Positions 43,687 to 55,000 of a stretch of DNA of 64,000 nt are shown piece after piece; position 1 is the first letter of the stretch; each line of letters opens with the position of its first letter. Source of the DNA: Enoplolaimus lenunculus (lineage: Eukaryota; Nematoda; Enoplea; Enoplida; Thoracostomopsidae); NCBI GenBank assembly GCA_030248215.1, contig JASANG010002252.1:1-64000 (forward strand). The letters run 5' to 3'. A program made the position numbers and the translations under genes. The notes below the pieces were generated by a model. The model worked only from the letters and a program-made list of their open reading frames with translations. It was not told the origin of the DNA and did no database searches.

Positions 43687-43977
43687 TAGTGACCCGAATA
43701 AGTGCATAAATGACTTCAGGACCAAATAAAGTTGAGTTCGAGACTTTAAAGCATACTTTTTGAAAATACATTCCTAAGTATAACCTTGCATTATCCCTCA
43801 AACTTTTGATACAAGACAAAAACGTTTAATTCAATGGGTAGTTGTAATGTCGGATATATCAGTAGCGAAGGGCGGCGGATGGCGGGTTAAAAATAAATAA
43901 CAGTCCGTAACCGAGTAGCAGGGGGTAGCCTCTAGAGGCAAAATAAATATCAGGCCCCCCTCTTATTCGGGTCACTA
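43687..43977. mobile_element. TIR element, TAGTGACCCGAATAAG family (short form)
   Basis: Perfect 16-bp inverted ends: TAGTGACCCGAATAAG and CTTATTCGGGTCACTA. The interior matches the 3' part of the element at 26105, so it is an internally deleted copy. No coding capacity. Confidence 0.88.
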
Positions 43978-44788
43978 CTGTACGAAGAACGTTTTAAAAT
44001 ATTCCATTTGTGTAAAGTTGGCAAATTGGTTTAGTGCAATGTGTAGAGAATAAATCGGGCGTAGATTACTTGTGGTTTATATCCTGACCTAAACAATTAG
44101 CTCATTTCGTATCTATTTATTTGCTATATATAAGCCGTATATGCATGTACATAGCCTTAGAAACGGTTTAGCTTTCAATTTGATATATACGTTTTGTTTG
44201 TTGTACTATAAAATGGGCTAGATCTTCATAATAATCGATTACTGACTGCATTATACCATTTTTTGTGTTCATTTTGCATAAAATGTTTCAATAGTGGCAA
44301 TAAAACAACAGGACACAATTTAAATATATTATTTTTGTGTAGTTCCGAACATTGCGTAAATTGATTGTGTAAAACGGCATTTCGCTAGTGAGTGGTGCGA
44401 GGCCTCCCTCGCTACCAAATCTCTCAAGTCGAAATCATACTTGCAAAAACGTAATGACAAAATATGGGTTAGGCTAATTTAAGCAAAAGTTCGCTAATAT
44501 AAAAAATTTTATCACATTTTAACCTGATTTCTAGATTGGAGGATTTCTAAAAAGCCCCCCCCCCACACACACTCATCAAATCATTCCAAGTTGAACGCGG
44601 CGCCCCCCCCCCGGAACCCACCCACTCGAGTTTGGGCTGGCGAAAAGATATTCACCCGCAGTTAACCTCTGGTGCTCCAACCGAAGAATTACACACAGCG
44701 AAACCGAAGAATTACACACAGCGAACGTGTTATAAAGCAAAGCCTTTGGTGTTTTTAAACGAAATTGACATTATCTGGCTAATCATTG
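43978..44788. other. Nothing recognised
   Basis: It contains two C-runs (near 44556 and 44604) and a small duplication of CCGAAGAATTACACACAGCG at 44681-44723. No gene. Confidence 0.4.
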
Positions 44789-44796
44789 CGGAATAT

Positions 44797-45266
44797 CAGG
44801 GTACAACCGGAGGTCTGCCTCCGGCTCGGCAGAAAATTGACCTTCGGCACCGGTAGAATTTTTGCCGAAGTTTCCAGCAATTTCGGTAGTAAAATTTGGC
44901 GTAATTGCGCAAAATTTATCTGCTTAGCGCCTTTCGTTTTACTTTCGTCACAATTTTAAGGAAAGAATTTCCGAAATTTCGCTGAAAATTAGCGTAAAAC
45001 CAAACAACTTAACAACATATTGCAGATATTGACTAAAATTAACGGCCCATGTATAGAACAGGGCCGGAACAAGCCTAAGTCAAAAATTAGTCTAAAGCTT
45101 AAACTAGTCTATCATAGCCCATCCGGAAAACGATCCGGCCCTGTTCTAAACGTGGGCCAATTAACTAAGTAACCATCATTTATACTTCCTAATTTCGCCT
45201 CACCTCCGGTTCCAGCAACTTTCGTTGACCTCCGGCTCCGTATTTTTCACCTCCGGTTGCACCCTG
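44797..45266. mobile_element. Complete hAT-like element, 8-bp target duplication
   Basis: The ends CAGGGTACAACCGGAGGTCT and CACCTCCGGTTGCACCCTG are inverted. The octamer CGGAATAT flanks both sides exactly (44789-44796, 45267-45274). The interior is CCGG-rich near the ends and AT-rich in the middle, with no transposase. It hosts a nested MITE and is the best reference copy of this family here. Confidence 0.93.
45044..45158. mobile_element. Minimal GGCCC-family MITE nested in the hAT-like element
   Basis: 115 bp with ends GGCCCATGTATAGAACAGGG and, in reverse complement, GGCCCACGTTTAGAACAGGG. Direct repeat AATTAAC flanks it. It is the shortest copy, keeping only the ends and AAGCCTAAG plus TCTAAAGCTTAAAC. 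Confidence 0.93.
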
Positions 45267-45614
45267 CGGAATATATATAACGCACGGATCAATTATGTAG
45301 ACAAAAGCGAATTAAAGCATCATCAGTCATTTTTCATGTGGGTCTTTTAACCTTTAGTATGATATAGAAATACATTGCGAACTTAAGACATTGCAACACT
45401 CGTAGCTACCAACTACCAAGACATGTATCCAAAAAAGAAATTTGAACATTTATAGCAGAATATACTTTTAGTTTACATTAGGCAGCCATCTTGCTTATCG
45501 TTTATCCAGACCACAACCATAGGTCTGTCTCCTGCTCTGGCAGAACTTCTCCAGTAGATTACGGCAATTTCGGCAGTGAAATTTTAGTTTTACCAAAAAC
45601 ATGTCAGTTGTCAT

Positions 45615-48259
45615 GGCCAATATATAGCACAGGGGCTTCCAGTTTTCCACGGTGGAAAACTTATAACCAGGAGTGCAGCGCAGCCACTCCTGCATGACGG
45701 CTAAATTTTCCGCTGATTTGGTAGGAAAATTAAAAAATTTAATGCCTAGATTTTTCCCCTAAGTTGGTAGGGAAAATCAGAAGCGTAGGTTTTGGTTGGA
45801 AAACGGGAAAAGTGGAAAATTGAAATGCCTAGATATTTTCTTGGTTAGTAAGAGAAATCTAAAGCGATGGTTGGAAAACGGGAAAAGTGGAAAATTCAAG
45901 CGTAGGGCATAGGTTTTGGTTGGAAAACGGGAAAAGTGGAAAAATCTAATGCCTAGATTTATCCCCTGGGTTGGTAAGGAAAATCTGAAGCATAGGTTTT
46001 GGTTGGAAAACGGGAAAAGTGGAAAATTCTAATGCCTGGATTTTTTTCTCTGGGTTGGTAGGGAAAATCTAAAGCATAGGTTTTGATTGGAAAACGGGAA
46101 AAGTGGAAAATTCCAATGCCTAGATTTTTATCCATGGTTGGTAGGGAAAACCTGAAGCAAAGGTTTCGGTTGGAAAACGGGAAAAGTGGAAAATTCTAAT
46201 GCCTAGACTTTTTCACTGGGTTGGTAGGGAAACCTGAAGCAAAGGTTTCGGTTGGAAAACGGGAAAAGTGGAAAATTCAAGCGTAAGGCATAGGTTTTGG
46301 TTGGAAAACGGGAAAAGTGGAAAATTTTAATGCTTAGATTTACCCCGGCTTGGTAGGGAAAATCTGAAGTATAGATTTTGGTTGGAAAACGGGAAAAGTG
46401 GAAAATTTAAAGGCCTAGATTTACCTTAGGTTGGTAGGGAAAATATGAAGCATAGGTTTTGGTTGGAAAATGGGAAAAGTGCAAAATTTAAAGGCCTAGA
46501 TTTACCTTAGGTTGGTAGGGAAAATCTGAAGCATAGGTTTTGGTTGGAAAACGGGAAAAGTGGAAAATTTAAAGTTCTAGATTTACCTTAGGTTGGTAGG
46601 GAAAATCTGAAGCATAGGTTTTGGTTGGAAAAAGGGAAAAGTGGAAAATTTAAAGGCCTAGATTTACCTTAGGTTGGTAGGGAAAATCTGAAGCCTAGGT
46701 TTTGGTTGGAAAACGGGAAAAGTGGAAAATTTAAAGGCCTAGATTTACCTTCGGTTGGTAGGAAAAATCTGAAGCATAGCTTTTGGTTGGAAAATGGGAA
46801 AAGTGGAAAATTTAAAGACCTAGATTTACCTTAGGTTGGTAGGGAAAATCTGAAGCATAGGTTTTGGTTGGAAAACGGGAAAGTGGAAAATTTCAATGCC
46901 TAGATTTACCCTGGGTTGGTGGGGAATATCTGAAGCATAGGTTTTGGTTGGAAAACGGGAAAAGTTGAAAATTTAAAGGCTTAGATTCACCTTAGGTTGG
47001 TAGGGAAAATAAGAAGCATAAGTTTTGGTTGAAAAATGGGAAAAGTGGAAAATTTAAACGCCTAGATTTACCCTGGGTTGGAAGTCAGCGACGACCAAAT
47101 TTGATATATTTTTGTTTCCTCGGCTTTCCGGCCATTAGCCAACAATGTCTTTAAAACAAATTAAAACTTTTTTTACAACCTTAAGGTGTCTACACAAAGC
47201 GTCGACTTTGTTAACAGACTTATGTTCTGATAATACTGGGGCACTCGGTGGCATCTTGTTTTGACCAATCTTGTGCTGGGACTATCATAATCTGATATAT
47301 TTAATAATCATGTATTATTTCGGGTAAATGCTCTGCTCATTTAGGTTTAACTGTGTAAAGTAGATTTTGTTCATTTGCCTGTTAGTTTGTAGGATGCAGC
47401 CGGAGGTGAAAAATGCCAGATCCGGAGCCGGAAGTGAACAAAAGTAGCCGGAACCGGAGATGATGCCGCAGGTGAGGTGAAATCAGGTCGTTGAAATGAT
47501 ATTTAACTTGTTAATTTTAGCAAATATCTGCTGTGTTGTTAAATCGTTCCATTGGAATTTTCTACTTTTCCCATTTTCCAAACAAAACCTATGCTTTAGA
47601 TTATCCCTTCCAGCCAAGGGGAAATCTAGACGTACAAATTTTCCACTTTTCCGTTTTAAAAACAAAACCAATGCTTCAGAATTTTCCTACCAACCCAGGG
47701 TAAATTTAGGCGTTTAAATTTTCCAATTTTCCAACCAAAACCTATGCTTCAAATTTTGCTACCAACCCAGGAATAATGTAAGCTTTTAAAATTTCCACTT
47801 TTCCCGTTTTCCAAACAAACTTTTACACTACAGATTTTCCCTACCAACCAAGGGAAAATCAAAGCGTTTAAATTTTCCACTTTTCCAAACAAACTTTTAC
47901 ACTACAGATTTACCCTACCGACCAAGGGAAAATCAAAGCGTTTAAATTTTCCACTTTTCCCGTTTTCCAACCAAAACCTATGCTTCAACTTTTCCCTACC
48001 AACCCAGGAATAATGTAAGCTTTTAAATTTTCCACTTTTCCCGTTTTCCAAACAAACTTTACACTACAGATTTTGCCTACCGAACCAGGGAATATGCAGG
48101 CTTATGAATTTTCCACTTTTCTACAGCAAAACCTATGCCCGCGATTTTTCCTACCAACCATTGAAAAATCAGGTCGTCATACAAGAGTGGCTGCGATGCA
48201 CTCCTGGTCGTAAGTTTTCCACCCTGGAAAAGTGGAAGCCCCTGATCTATACATGGGCC
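45615..48259. mobile_element. Foldback-like element B, 2645 bp, with 8-bp target duplication
   Basis: The left end GGCCAATATATAGCACAGGG and the right end in reverse complement, GGCCCATGTATAGATCAGGG, share about 90 bp of inverted sequence (GCTTCCA, GGTGGAAAACTTA, CCAGGAGTGCA). Flanks GTTGTCAT and GTTGTCAA agree at 7 of 8. Inside are about 17 tandem 81-bp units (45700-47090), a core with a hAT-like fragment (47090-47560) and the same unit inverted (47560-48160). There is no transposase. The structure resembles foldback or TU-type elements. Confidence 0.9.
45700..47090. repeat. 81-bp tandem repeat array (left arm of element B)
   Basis: Consensus pieces in order: GGCCTAGATTTACCTTAGG, TTGGTAGGGAAAATCTGAAG, CATAGGTTTTGGTTGG, AAAACGGGAAAAGTGGAAAA, TTTAAA. 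Units in 46390-47000 are nearly identical, while outer units vary, suggesting recent amplification in the middle. Confidence 0.9.
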
Positions 48260-48338
48260 GTTGTCAAGATTCGCTTTTTATGAAATTTTGATAACACCAA
48301 AACTTTATAACATTTTACAAATATTTGCCAAAATTTAA

Positions 48339-49787
48339 CCCTCACCGCAGTCCATCCATTCTTTGTTCGCAGGTGCTATAGTTGATTATTGTTTATTTCC
48401 ATCGTATTATTCTGTTATAGTAGTATAAAACTTATACATTGTGGCAAAAGTTCTTCAGGATACCTATATCCCCGTCTCATATGTACAGATGTTGATTTGA
48501 TATAGTTTGAGTTTTGACAAGATTGCGTTTTGTTCTTCCCGGTTTTGTATGGTGAGGTAAAGTCAGGGATGTCAGGTTTATAAATTATCTTTACTACGCC
48601 GTATTAGACCAAGTGATTCAGAGACAGAAGATGACAACCGCACAATAGTTAAATCGACTCAGAATCAGTTGAGTTAGGTCAATGCAGTAGTGAAGAGCTG
48701 CTATTTATGAGCAAGATAGTGATGAATTACAAAAACAATCGGACCATCTAGTAGTGAGTTGAGCGATATGGCGAGACTTCTAGTGGAAGTAATGTGTTTT
48801 TTCAGCGCGGGTGTTAGATTCTACACACCGCCTCCGGTTTAGCTAGAATATAATTCCTTTCGCGAGCACTAGTAACCCTAACAGAGTCACAAGCATTTTA
48901 TCTTTATATAACGAGCCATTTTACATACAATTCACGACTATAGTAGCGCTCGCGCAATTTCAACGCTCCAATGTCGAGCTAACTGCTGGTGATCAGAGCT
49001 GGTGCAGTCGCGATACATGTCTCCAGGCTTCACTATTCACCAAAAACACACAGCCCTTTTCCGCTCCCTGTCAAAAAACAGAATGAACAGTTGCTGGAAA
49101 ATGTAACATTCGACAACAACTCTCGCCGGGAGCGTCAAAAAAGGACAAAATGGCTGCTATCGAGATGTTTCCTATTCAGTCCAACTTCGTCTTCATTACC
49201 GTCCGATCACTTACAGTAGATGACAGCTCTACGGGTATAGAGGATATACGGGGCGGCGCATCCCACCTGCTAGCCGTCCACGCATTCATTGTCATGAAAC
49301 TGAACGGATATCAAAAGTCACGCAATGTTTTCATGAAAAAAGTAGCCGAACAACTAGCGCAAGACAATATGACCAAACGTTACAGTAGTGAAAAAATTTA
49401 CGCAAAATCAAAGGATTCATTTATGGCTTACGGGCTGCCTCAAAAGCGAAACGAACCTTCTACATCTGGTAAACCGACCAAATGTCAGGTCACAAGTTGT
49501 CGCAAATCTACGAGATTGAGCTGTTCGTCATGTGGAAAACGAGTGTGCAAGGACCACATGAATCGCACCATAACGTGCAACGACTGTGCTTAACTGGACA
49601 ACGCGCCCACAGTGGGAGGCTGGACGGGGAGCGGGTGGAACTCCGCCAGAACACTAGTTCTGACTGTCTCAAGCCAGTTAAAGGAGGAGAGCACCCTGAG
49701 ATAAGCCAAAACTAACGCTAGTTGTGTTGTCTACATATGTAGACCGTTGGGCTGATTAAGGTGAAAATTTTGCCGGGCCGTTGAGGG
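48339..49787. mobile_element. Deleted piggyBac element at a TTAA site
   Basis: TTAA flanks both sides (48335-48338 and 49788-49791). The termini CCCTCACCGCAG and, in reverse complement, CCCTCAACGGCCCGGC fit the piggyBac pattern of a CCC-start at TTAA. At 1449 bp it is shorter than an autonomous copy, and it holds only the ends and the C-terminus of the transposase. Confidence 0.85.
48600..49593 (+). pseudogene. PiggyBac transposase remnant
   Basis: PiggyBac transposases (DDE_Tnp_1_7) cut and paste DNA at TTAA. Here an acidic N-terminal trace (SDSETEDDN, about 48612) is closed by stops. A middle trace (KWLLSRCFLF, near 49147) then shifts frame into a 147-codon frame (49150-49593). That frame holds the C-terminal helix region (LNGYQKSRNVFMKKVAEQLA) and the Cys-rich zinc-binding tail (CSSCGKRVCKDHMNRT, TCNDC). 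The central catalytic aspartates are missing, so it cannot encode an active enzyme. It lies within the TTAA-flanked element. Confidence 0.85.
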
Positions 49788-49910
49788 TTAAACAAATTAA
49801 GCAAGATTTTAACTATTTACGTAATTTCAGTTCATCTCCGGCTATGACTCCGGCAAGTTTTGTTGATCTCCGGCTCCCGTATCGTATTGTTCACCCCCGG
49901 TTTTTTCCTG

Positions 49911-50668
49911 CTAAAAACAACAATAATCAAAACATATATGAAGTTTTACTGTTCTAGAATAACATATTTGAAACAGAAATTAACAAAAAAGCAAAGTTTA
50001 AACAACCACTTACCAACATTGTGTAATCCAAATTGATATAAACGTTGAATTTCAAAACTGCTATATATAGCTTTATACAAAAAATTGGCCCATGTTACTT
50101 TGAGGGGCGTCCAGGTTTCTGGTGGTTCGCTTAGGAACACATTTTTGCAACGCTTGGGCTTAGGCTTAGGCATACGAAATTAACGCCTGCCTAAAAGTCA
50201 TAATCTACTGCGCTATTTGCTTTGTGGACCAAACATAAGAATTGAACTGTCCAATGACGGCACTCGTAATCCTGTTGTCCACTGACGGCACACGTTAGCC
50301 TGTTTAATGTTCAGATTTTGGACAGCGTCCCATGAAACTTATAACGCGGTCTAAATTACCTTATGTTCAAGTTCTTTATTGCTAAAACAACAGTCCAGCA
50401 AGCTCGAAACCATTAAGTCTTCAGTATATATTGGTAAAGACGGTACTGAGAGCAATTAGCAAAATTCGTTTACCTACATCACTCATAAACTAAACACTAT
50501 TATATCCGGACACAAGAAGATACTATAAGGAATGAATTTTGTATCATGCATTTAACGTTTGCTGGATATACCCATCGCGATGCCCATCACTAATTTTAGT
50601 ACTCCTAAGTCATAATAGTAAGCTTCAACAGAACCAAGAAATATGCAGCATACAATATATATAACGTC
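49911..50668. other. Nothing recognised except a MITE fragment
   Basis: 50090-50200 begins GGCCCATGTTACTTTGAGGG and has GGGCTTAGGCTTAGGC, a partial GGCCC-family copy with no second end. Confidence 0.45.
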
Positions 50669-50839
50669 TCAATCTAGTTTTTTAAATCCAATCAAATTTG
50701 CGTATTCCCTGAAACATCTGCGACACATATTGAGACCGTATTTTCGGATCAAACCATGACTATTGGAACATACACGACACGAACGCGAACCTTGACCATA
50801 CTTTTTTGGATGTGAATACCAAATTGTTTGGTGCGGCAT
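50669..50839 (-). CDS. RPS29: 40S ribosomal protein S29 (uS14)
   Basis: A single-exon, 56-codon frame plus TGA, exactly the usual length of eukaryotic S29. It reads [20 protein letters not shown], then [20 protein letters not shown] and [16 protein letters not shown]. The two CxxC pairs (CRVC and CRRC) bind the structural zinc. The protein sits in the head of the small subunit near the mRNA path. Conservation is high along its length, with no stop or frameshift. There is no intron and no obvious poly(A) trace downstream, so I read it as a functional gene, although an intronless retrocopy cannot be excluded. It is a close neighbour of ACADM on the same strand, about 1.06 kb downstream. Confidence 0.92.
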   Translation of the reverse strand: MPHQTIWYSHPKKYGQGSRSCRVCSNSHGLIRKYGLNMCRRCFREYANLIGFKKLD

Positions 50840-51894
50840 TTTAAATGATTAACTACACCAAAGCCAGACGACTTCTTTAATATAAGCTGTAAACAAAACA
50901 ATCTGGCTTAAAAGTTCATTCATCATCTTAAACAAGGATAGGCCATTGAATGCGGAGCGAGAAGGACAAGAATCAGAAAATGAATCTTTCGGTTATGAAA
51001 TTTTTAGTTAAAAATTAAGCTGAAATTTTTCGGCAGAATGAAATCTAAACAGTTTTCATCGCACAGAGATTTTTAAACTCTGTCGCTTATTAGATTGAAT
51101 CCAAAAGTATGCCGAATAAAAGCTGCGAAGATCGATTGCCGAAAGCTGCGGTAAACACAAAAATCCTTGGAATGCTTTGTGATAGTGCCGTTTTCGTGGG
51201 ACACGGCTTTTTGCAGTTGCTATATGCCACCTGGAAAAAACCCCGTCGGGCGACTACGCTGGCAACATTGTAATCACACCTTATACAAACGAAATTAGTA
51301 CGCAAAAATTCACTTTCAGCAGCCAAATTGCGACGAGTTTGCGGCCGAGAGAGAGGGCGACTTCTAGCCGAAACCTCCGTTACACGCAATTTGCACAAAA
51401 GAAGTAAAAAGTATCGCTCATAAAAGTAACTTCCAATCGTTAAAGCTGGGGACAAAAGCGTACAAATAAAAAAGCAAAGAAACGAAATTTATTTAGTAAA
51501 TATATAAATCACATGCAATATGCATCTATTAAAGTTTTTGTGCTGAATACCCTCTGCTATTTCATGATAAAACGTGACAGTGGAGAAACATGCTTATATA
51601 AAATTAAAAGCGCGACAGAGTATATGTCAACCGCGCAGACCAAAATAGTTTTATTTACATGCAATAAATCAGATGACAACTATTTTCGAAAGAGTACTGT
51701 TAATCAAAATCAATTTTGATGTATAGCGATATCTTAACCTCATTATGGGCGTGCAATATTAACTGATCAGCCTAAATTCTAAATCGATCCCATGTACTAG
51801 TACAGAAGCATAACAGCGAGATAAATAGTATGGTCTTGTTAATGCACTTGTAATAAATATAAAACATCACTCCTGAGCCCATACTTTTTAACAA
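50840..51894. other. Intergenic between ACADM and RPS29
   Basis: A 121-codon minus-strand frame (51090-51455) shows no family features. A minus-strand AATAAA (51650-51655) may serve ACADM. Nothing else was seen. Confidence 0.45.
51650..51655 (-). promoter_or_regulatory. Possible ACADM poly(A) signal
   Basis: AATAAA on the minus strand, about 240 bp after the ACADM stop. Positional evidence only. Confidence 0.3.
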
Positions 51895-52047
51895 TCAACC
51901 GGTCATAGCTTTAGCGTTGGCAAGTATATGACGCGAAATCACAACACGCTGAATCTGCGATGTCCCTTCGTAGATTTGATAGATTTTTGCGTCGCGCATC
52001 AATTTTTCAACAGGATAATCAGTGTTGAAGCCGTTGCCGCCAAATAT
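51895..52047 (-). CDS. ACADM: ACADM exon 12 (catalytic Glu)
   Basis: Encodes [40 protein letters not shown] and [10 protein letters not shown], then TGA. It contains signature 2 and the catalytic glutamate of YEGTSQ. Confidence 0.97.
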   Translation of the reverse strand: MFGGNGFNTDYPVEKLMRDAKIYQIYEGTSQIQRVVISRHILANAKAMTG

Positions 52048-55000
52048 CTGAAACACAACATGACTGACATTAAAAATATTGTCTTAAAATGGCGTTATGC
52101 CTTCTGCCAATTTCGTGTCCGGCGCAGTTCCGGGCCGTGCACGACTGCATCCAAACAAATTTTTTAAAAAAGGCTTTGTGGTCTGTTATATGCACCGTTT
52201 ACTGCAAATGGTGGTTGCAGTAGTCTGTTATTTGCATCTTAGTACGACAAAACGTATAAAAATAATACCATAACCAAACAAATAATTCGATTCCTAACAA
52301 CCAAAACCATTAATACCAAAATTCAGGAAACGTACTGACCCTATACCGTAATTCTTGAATGGTTCTGCGCATTCAATGTCATCCCTACTAAATAAAAAAT
52401 GTAAGTATCTACATTATTTCAACCGATAAAAATATTTACGCTTATTTACCTGCACTGCATCAGCTGCCGTTTTGTTTGCCGTATCCGCAGCGTGTGCTTT
52501 TCCAATAGACGCATAATAACTGTTCTGACGGCCTAAATCGGCTTCAACGGCTGACTTGTAAACAATCAACCGCGCCGTTTCTAAATTGATGGCCATATCT
52601 GCGAGCATGAATGCGACTGCTTGATGCTACAAGAAGCATTGCACTGGTTTTACATTTTAACAGTTCAATGTTAACGCATGAAACGACTACAATATTCTCA
52701 AAAGTGCGGATATAGCATCTATCACCTGTTGGCCGGTAATTGGTCTGGTACTTAACGAAAAAGTGAATGGTAAGCTTGGAAATTCAGCAGTTTTCGCATT
52801 TAATTTGTTCTACTTCTGTTTGTTTTGGGATGTTCAGTTTGAAAACAGATTTGTAACTGGCGATAGGCGATATATGCATTTAAGAATATGGGACTATGTA
52901 TTTAAGAATATGGGAAAAGATTTTAGTCACACAGCTGGAAAATGTAACCATATTCACACGTTTTAAGCACTGCGAGCGGCTGGATGCATAGACTTTCGTT
53001 AAAATAAAAATTAATCACACTCAATCCTCCAACTCGTTGCTATAATTTGCATTATTTTCGTGCTTATGCATTTTTCTAACCAATTATCTTACATTTGCTA
53101 TCGGAAAACCGAATGTTTTACGCTCAAGAGCATATTTTGTAGCTTCATCAAGGCATCTCCAAGATAGTCCAAGCGCGCCGGCTGCAACCTGAAACCAATG
53201 TCACCAGGGGCGGTGATATGAAGAAACTAAGAGGGGTGTGCATGCCCAATTTTTTGGGTCTATTCGGTTATCCCCCAGCCAGTGCTTGTCCAAAGATGGT
53301 TGGATTTGAAAAATTGTTGCATATCTGTGTACTTTTCATAGCATCTCCTGGTCATTCTACACAAATCTAAATTTTTAAAAAATTTGAGTTTTAAAACGTC
53401 AAAAAACAAGGTCCCCCTAAGGAACTAATTTTTTGTTAAAAAGTTAGACAAATTACACACCATTGATGCAGCGTATGAAGCTGAGTATAACTGTCTTAAA
53501 TCTTCTGCAATCAAACATCTGGCTGCCGAGTTATGGTCAAATAACTGATTTGGCACGCTGCCTAGGATTTGGGACAGCGCCAAATCAGTTATTTGACCAT
53601 ATCTCGTTTATCAGAGGTTTGACTGCGGAAATTTGACACAAATGAACTCAGCTCCGCAGGCTGCGTCGAATGGTAATTTGCCTAACCTTTTAACCAGTGT
53701 GAAATAAACACGTTGCTTCTAAGACTACTCCAGCAGTGATCCGCTTTGTTCGAACGATTCTAGTCAAGGGAATGAAACACGTAACAGATAGTCTAACATC
53801 TCTTTCAGTAAAAAAAACGCAAAACGCATACAGCTAAGTAATTTTTGACGCAACCAACAAACCGTCGTTTCAGACAATAAACCCGTAGTAAAATGTACAA
53901 CAAAATTATAACACAAAAGACTTACAGCTGGACGGGTTCGATCAAAGGCACCCATTGCAATTTTAAATCCAATGCCTTCAGTGCCGAGAACATTCTACGA
54001 AAAAGAAAAACTAGTACTTTAAATACAAAATCCGCTTAAAAATCTAACTAACAGACGCTGGTGTGCAGCGGAGTACCACTAAACATCGATAAATTTCTGG
54101 TTGTTAATTTCGGTAACTACAACATTTGCTGCATCCCAACTGCGACCGCTTCTTGCAGATTTCGCAGCTAAGCTACCCATATGTGCGACGACACTGTGAC
54201 TTATACCTCGATAAGTCGCAGCGGAGGACATACGATACTTCTTTACCTTAATTAAAAATCATCTATACAGAAAAAACAAACGTTACCTCTTGGGGAACCA
54301 CAACATCTTCAAATGTAATTCCTCGTGTATCCGAGGCGCGTTGACCCATATTGATCTCCTACACAAAACCACAAACATAAACAGCCCGATCAAATAATAA
54401 CTGAGACATCTCAAGTAGAATGAAGCCATCTTAACAAAGGATATCTGCTACTTTTGATTGTCACTGCCACTAACGGCAACCACTTGAAGCACAGATATAC
54501 CACTGCCACTCAGAGCTGCCACTCAAAACTTAGAACTTCTTATGCTACACATATTCGATTTACTATTATTATGAAGCATAATATTTTGACTGAGCACTGT
54601 CCGCTGTTTATTTGACTAACCTTTCGGCCTCTTGTCAATCCTGGTGTATCCGCTTCCACGACAAAACCAGTAAACGCCTTTCCTGCGGACACTTTTGGAT
54701 CCGGATTTGTCCGTGCGAGAACGAAATACCAGTTTGCAACCCCACCATTGGTAATCCACATTTTTTGACCGTTTATCACCCATTCGTTACCTTAGACAGG
54801 ACAGGAACATAAAATTTACGTATAGTAATGTCATACTAATGCATAAAACACGCTTTATTTCAACAGCGTTGAAACTTGCAAATGAGCTTTTCTACAGTTT
54901 TATACATTTTTAAAAGTATAAGAAGCGTCATATTATACGACAAAATTTATCCAAACTGCAGTAGAACATTCAACCCGCGCTGCTGTGTATCGGCCAAAAA

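Larger units (their letters stand above)
45507..49910. mobile_element. Old hAT-like copy split by two later insertions
   Basis: Remnants at 45507-45614 (CAGACCACAACCATAGGTCT ... TTTCGGCAGTGAAATTTTAG), 48268-48338 (AACATTTTACAAATATTTGC) and 49792-49910 (TTCATCTCCGGCTATGACTC ... CCGGTTTTTTCCTG) align in order with the intact copy at 44797-45266. Element B and a piggyBac element occupy the two gaps. Confidence 0.8.
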
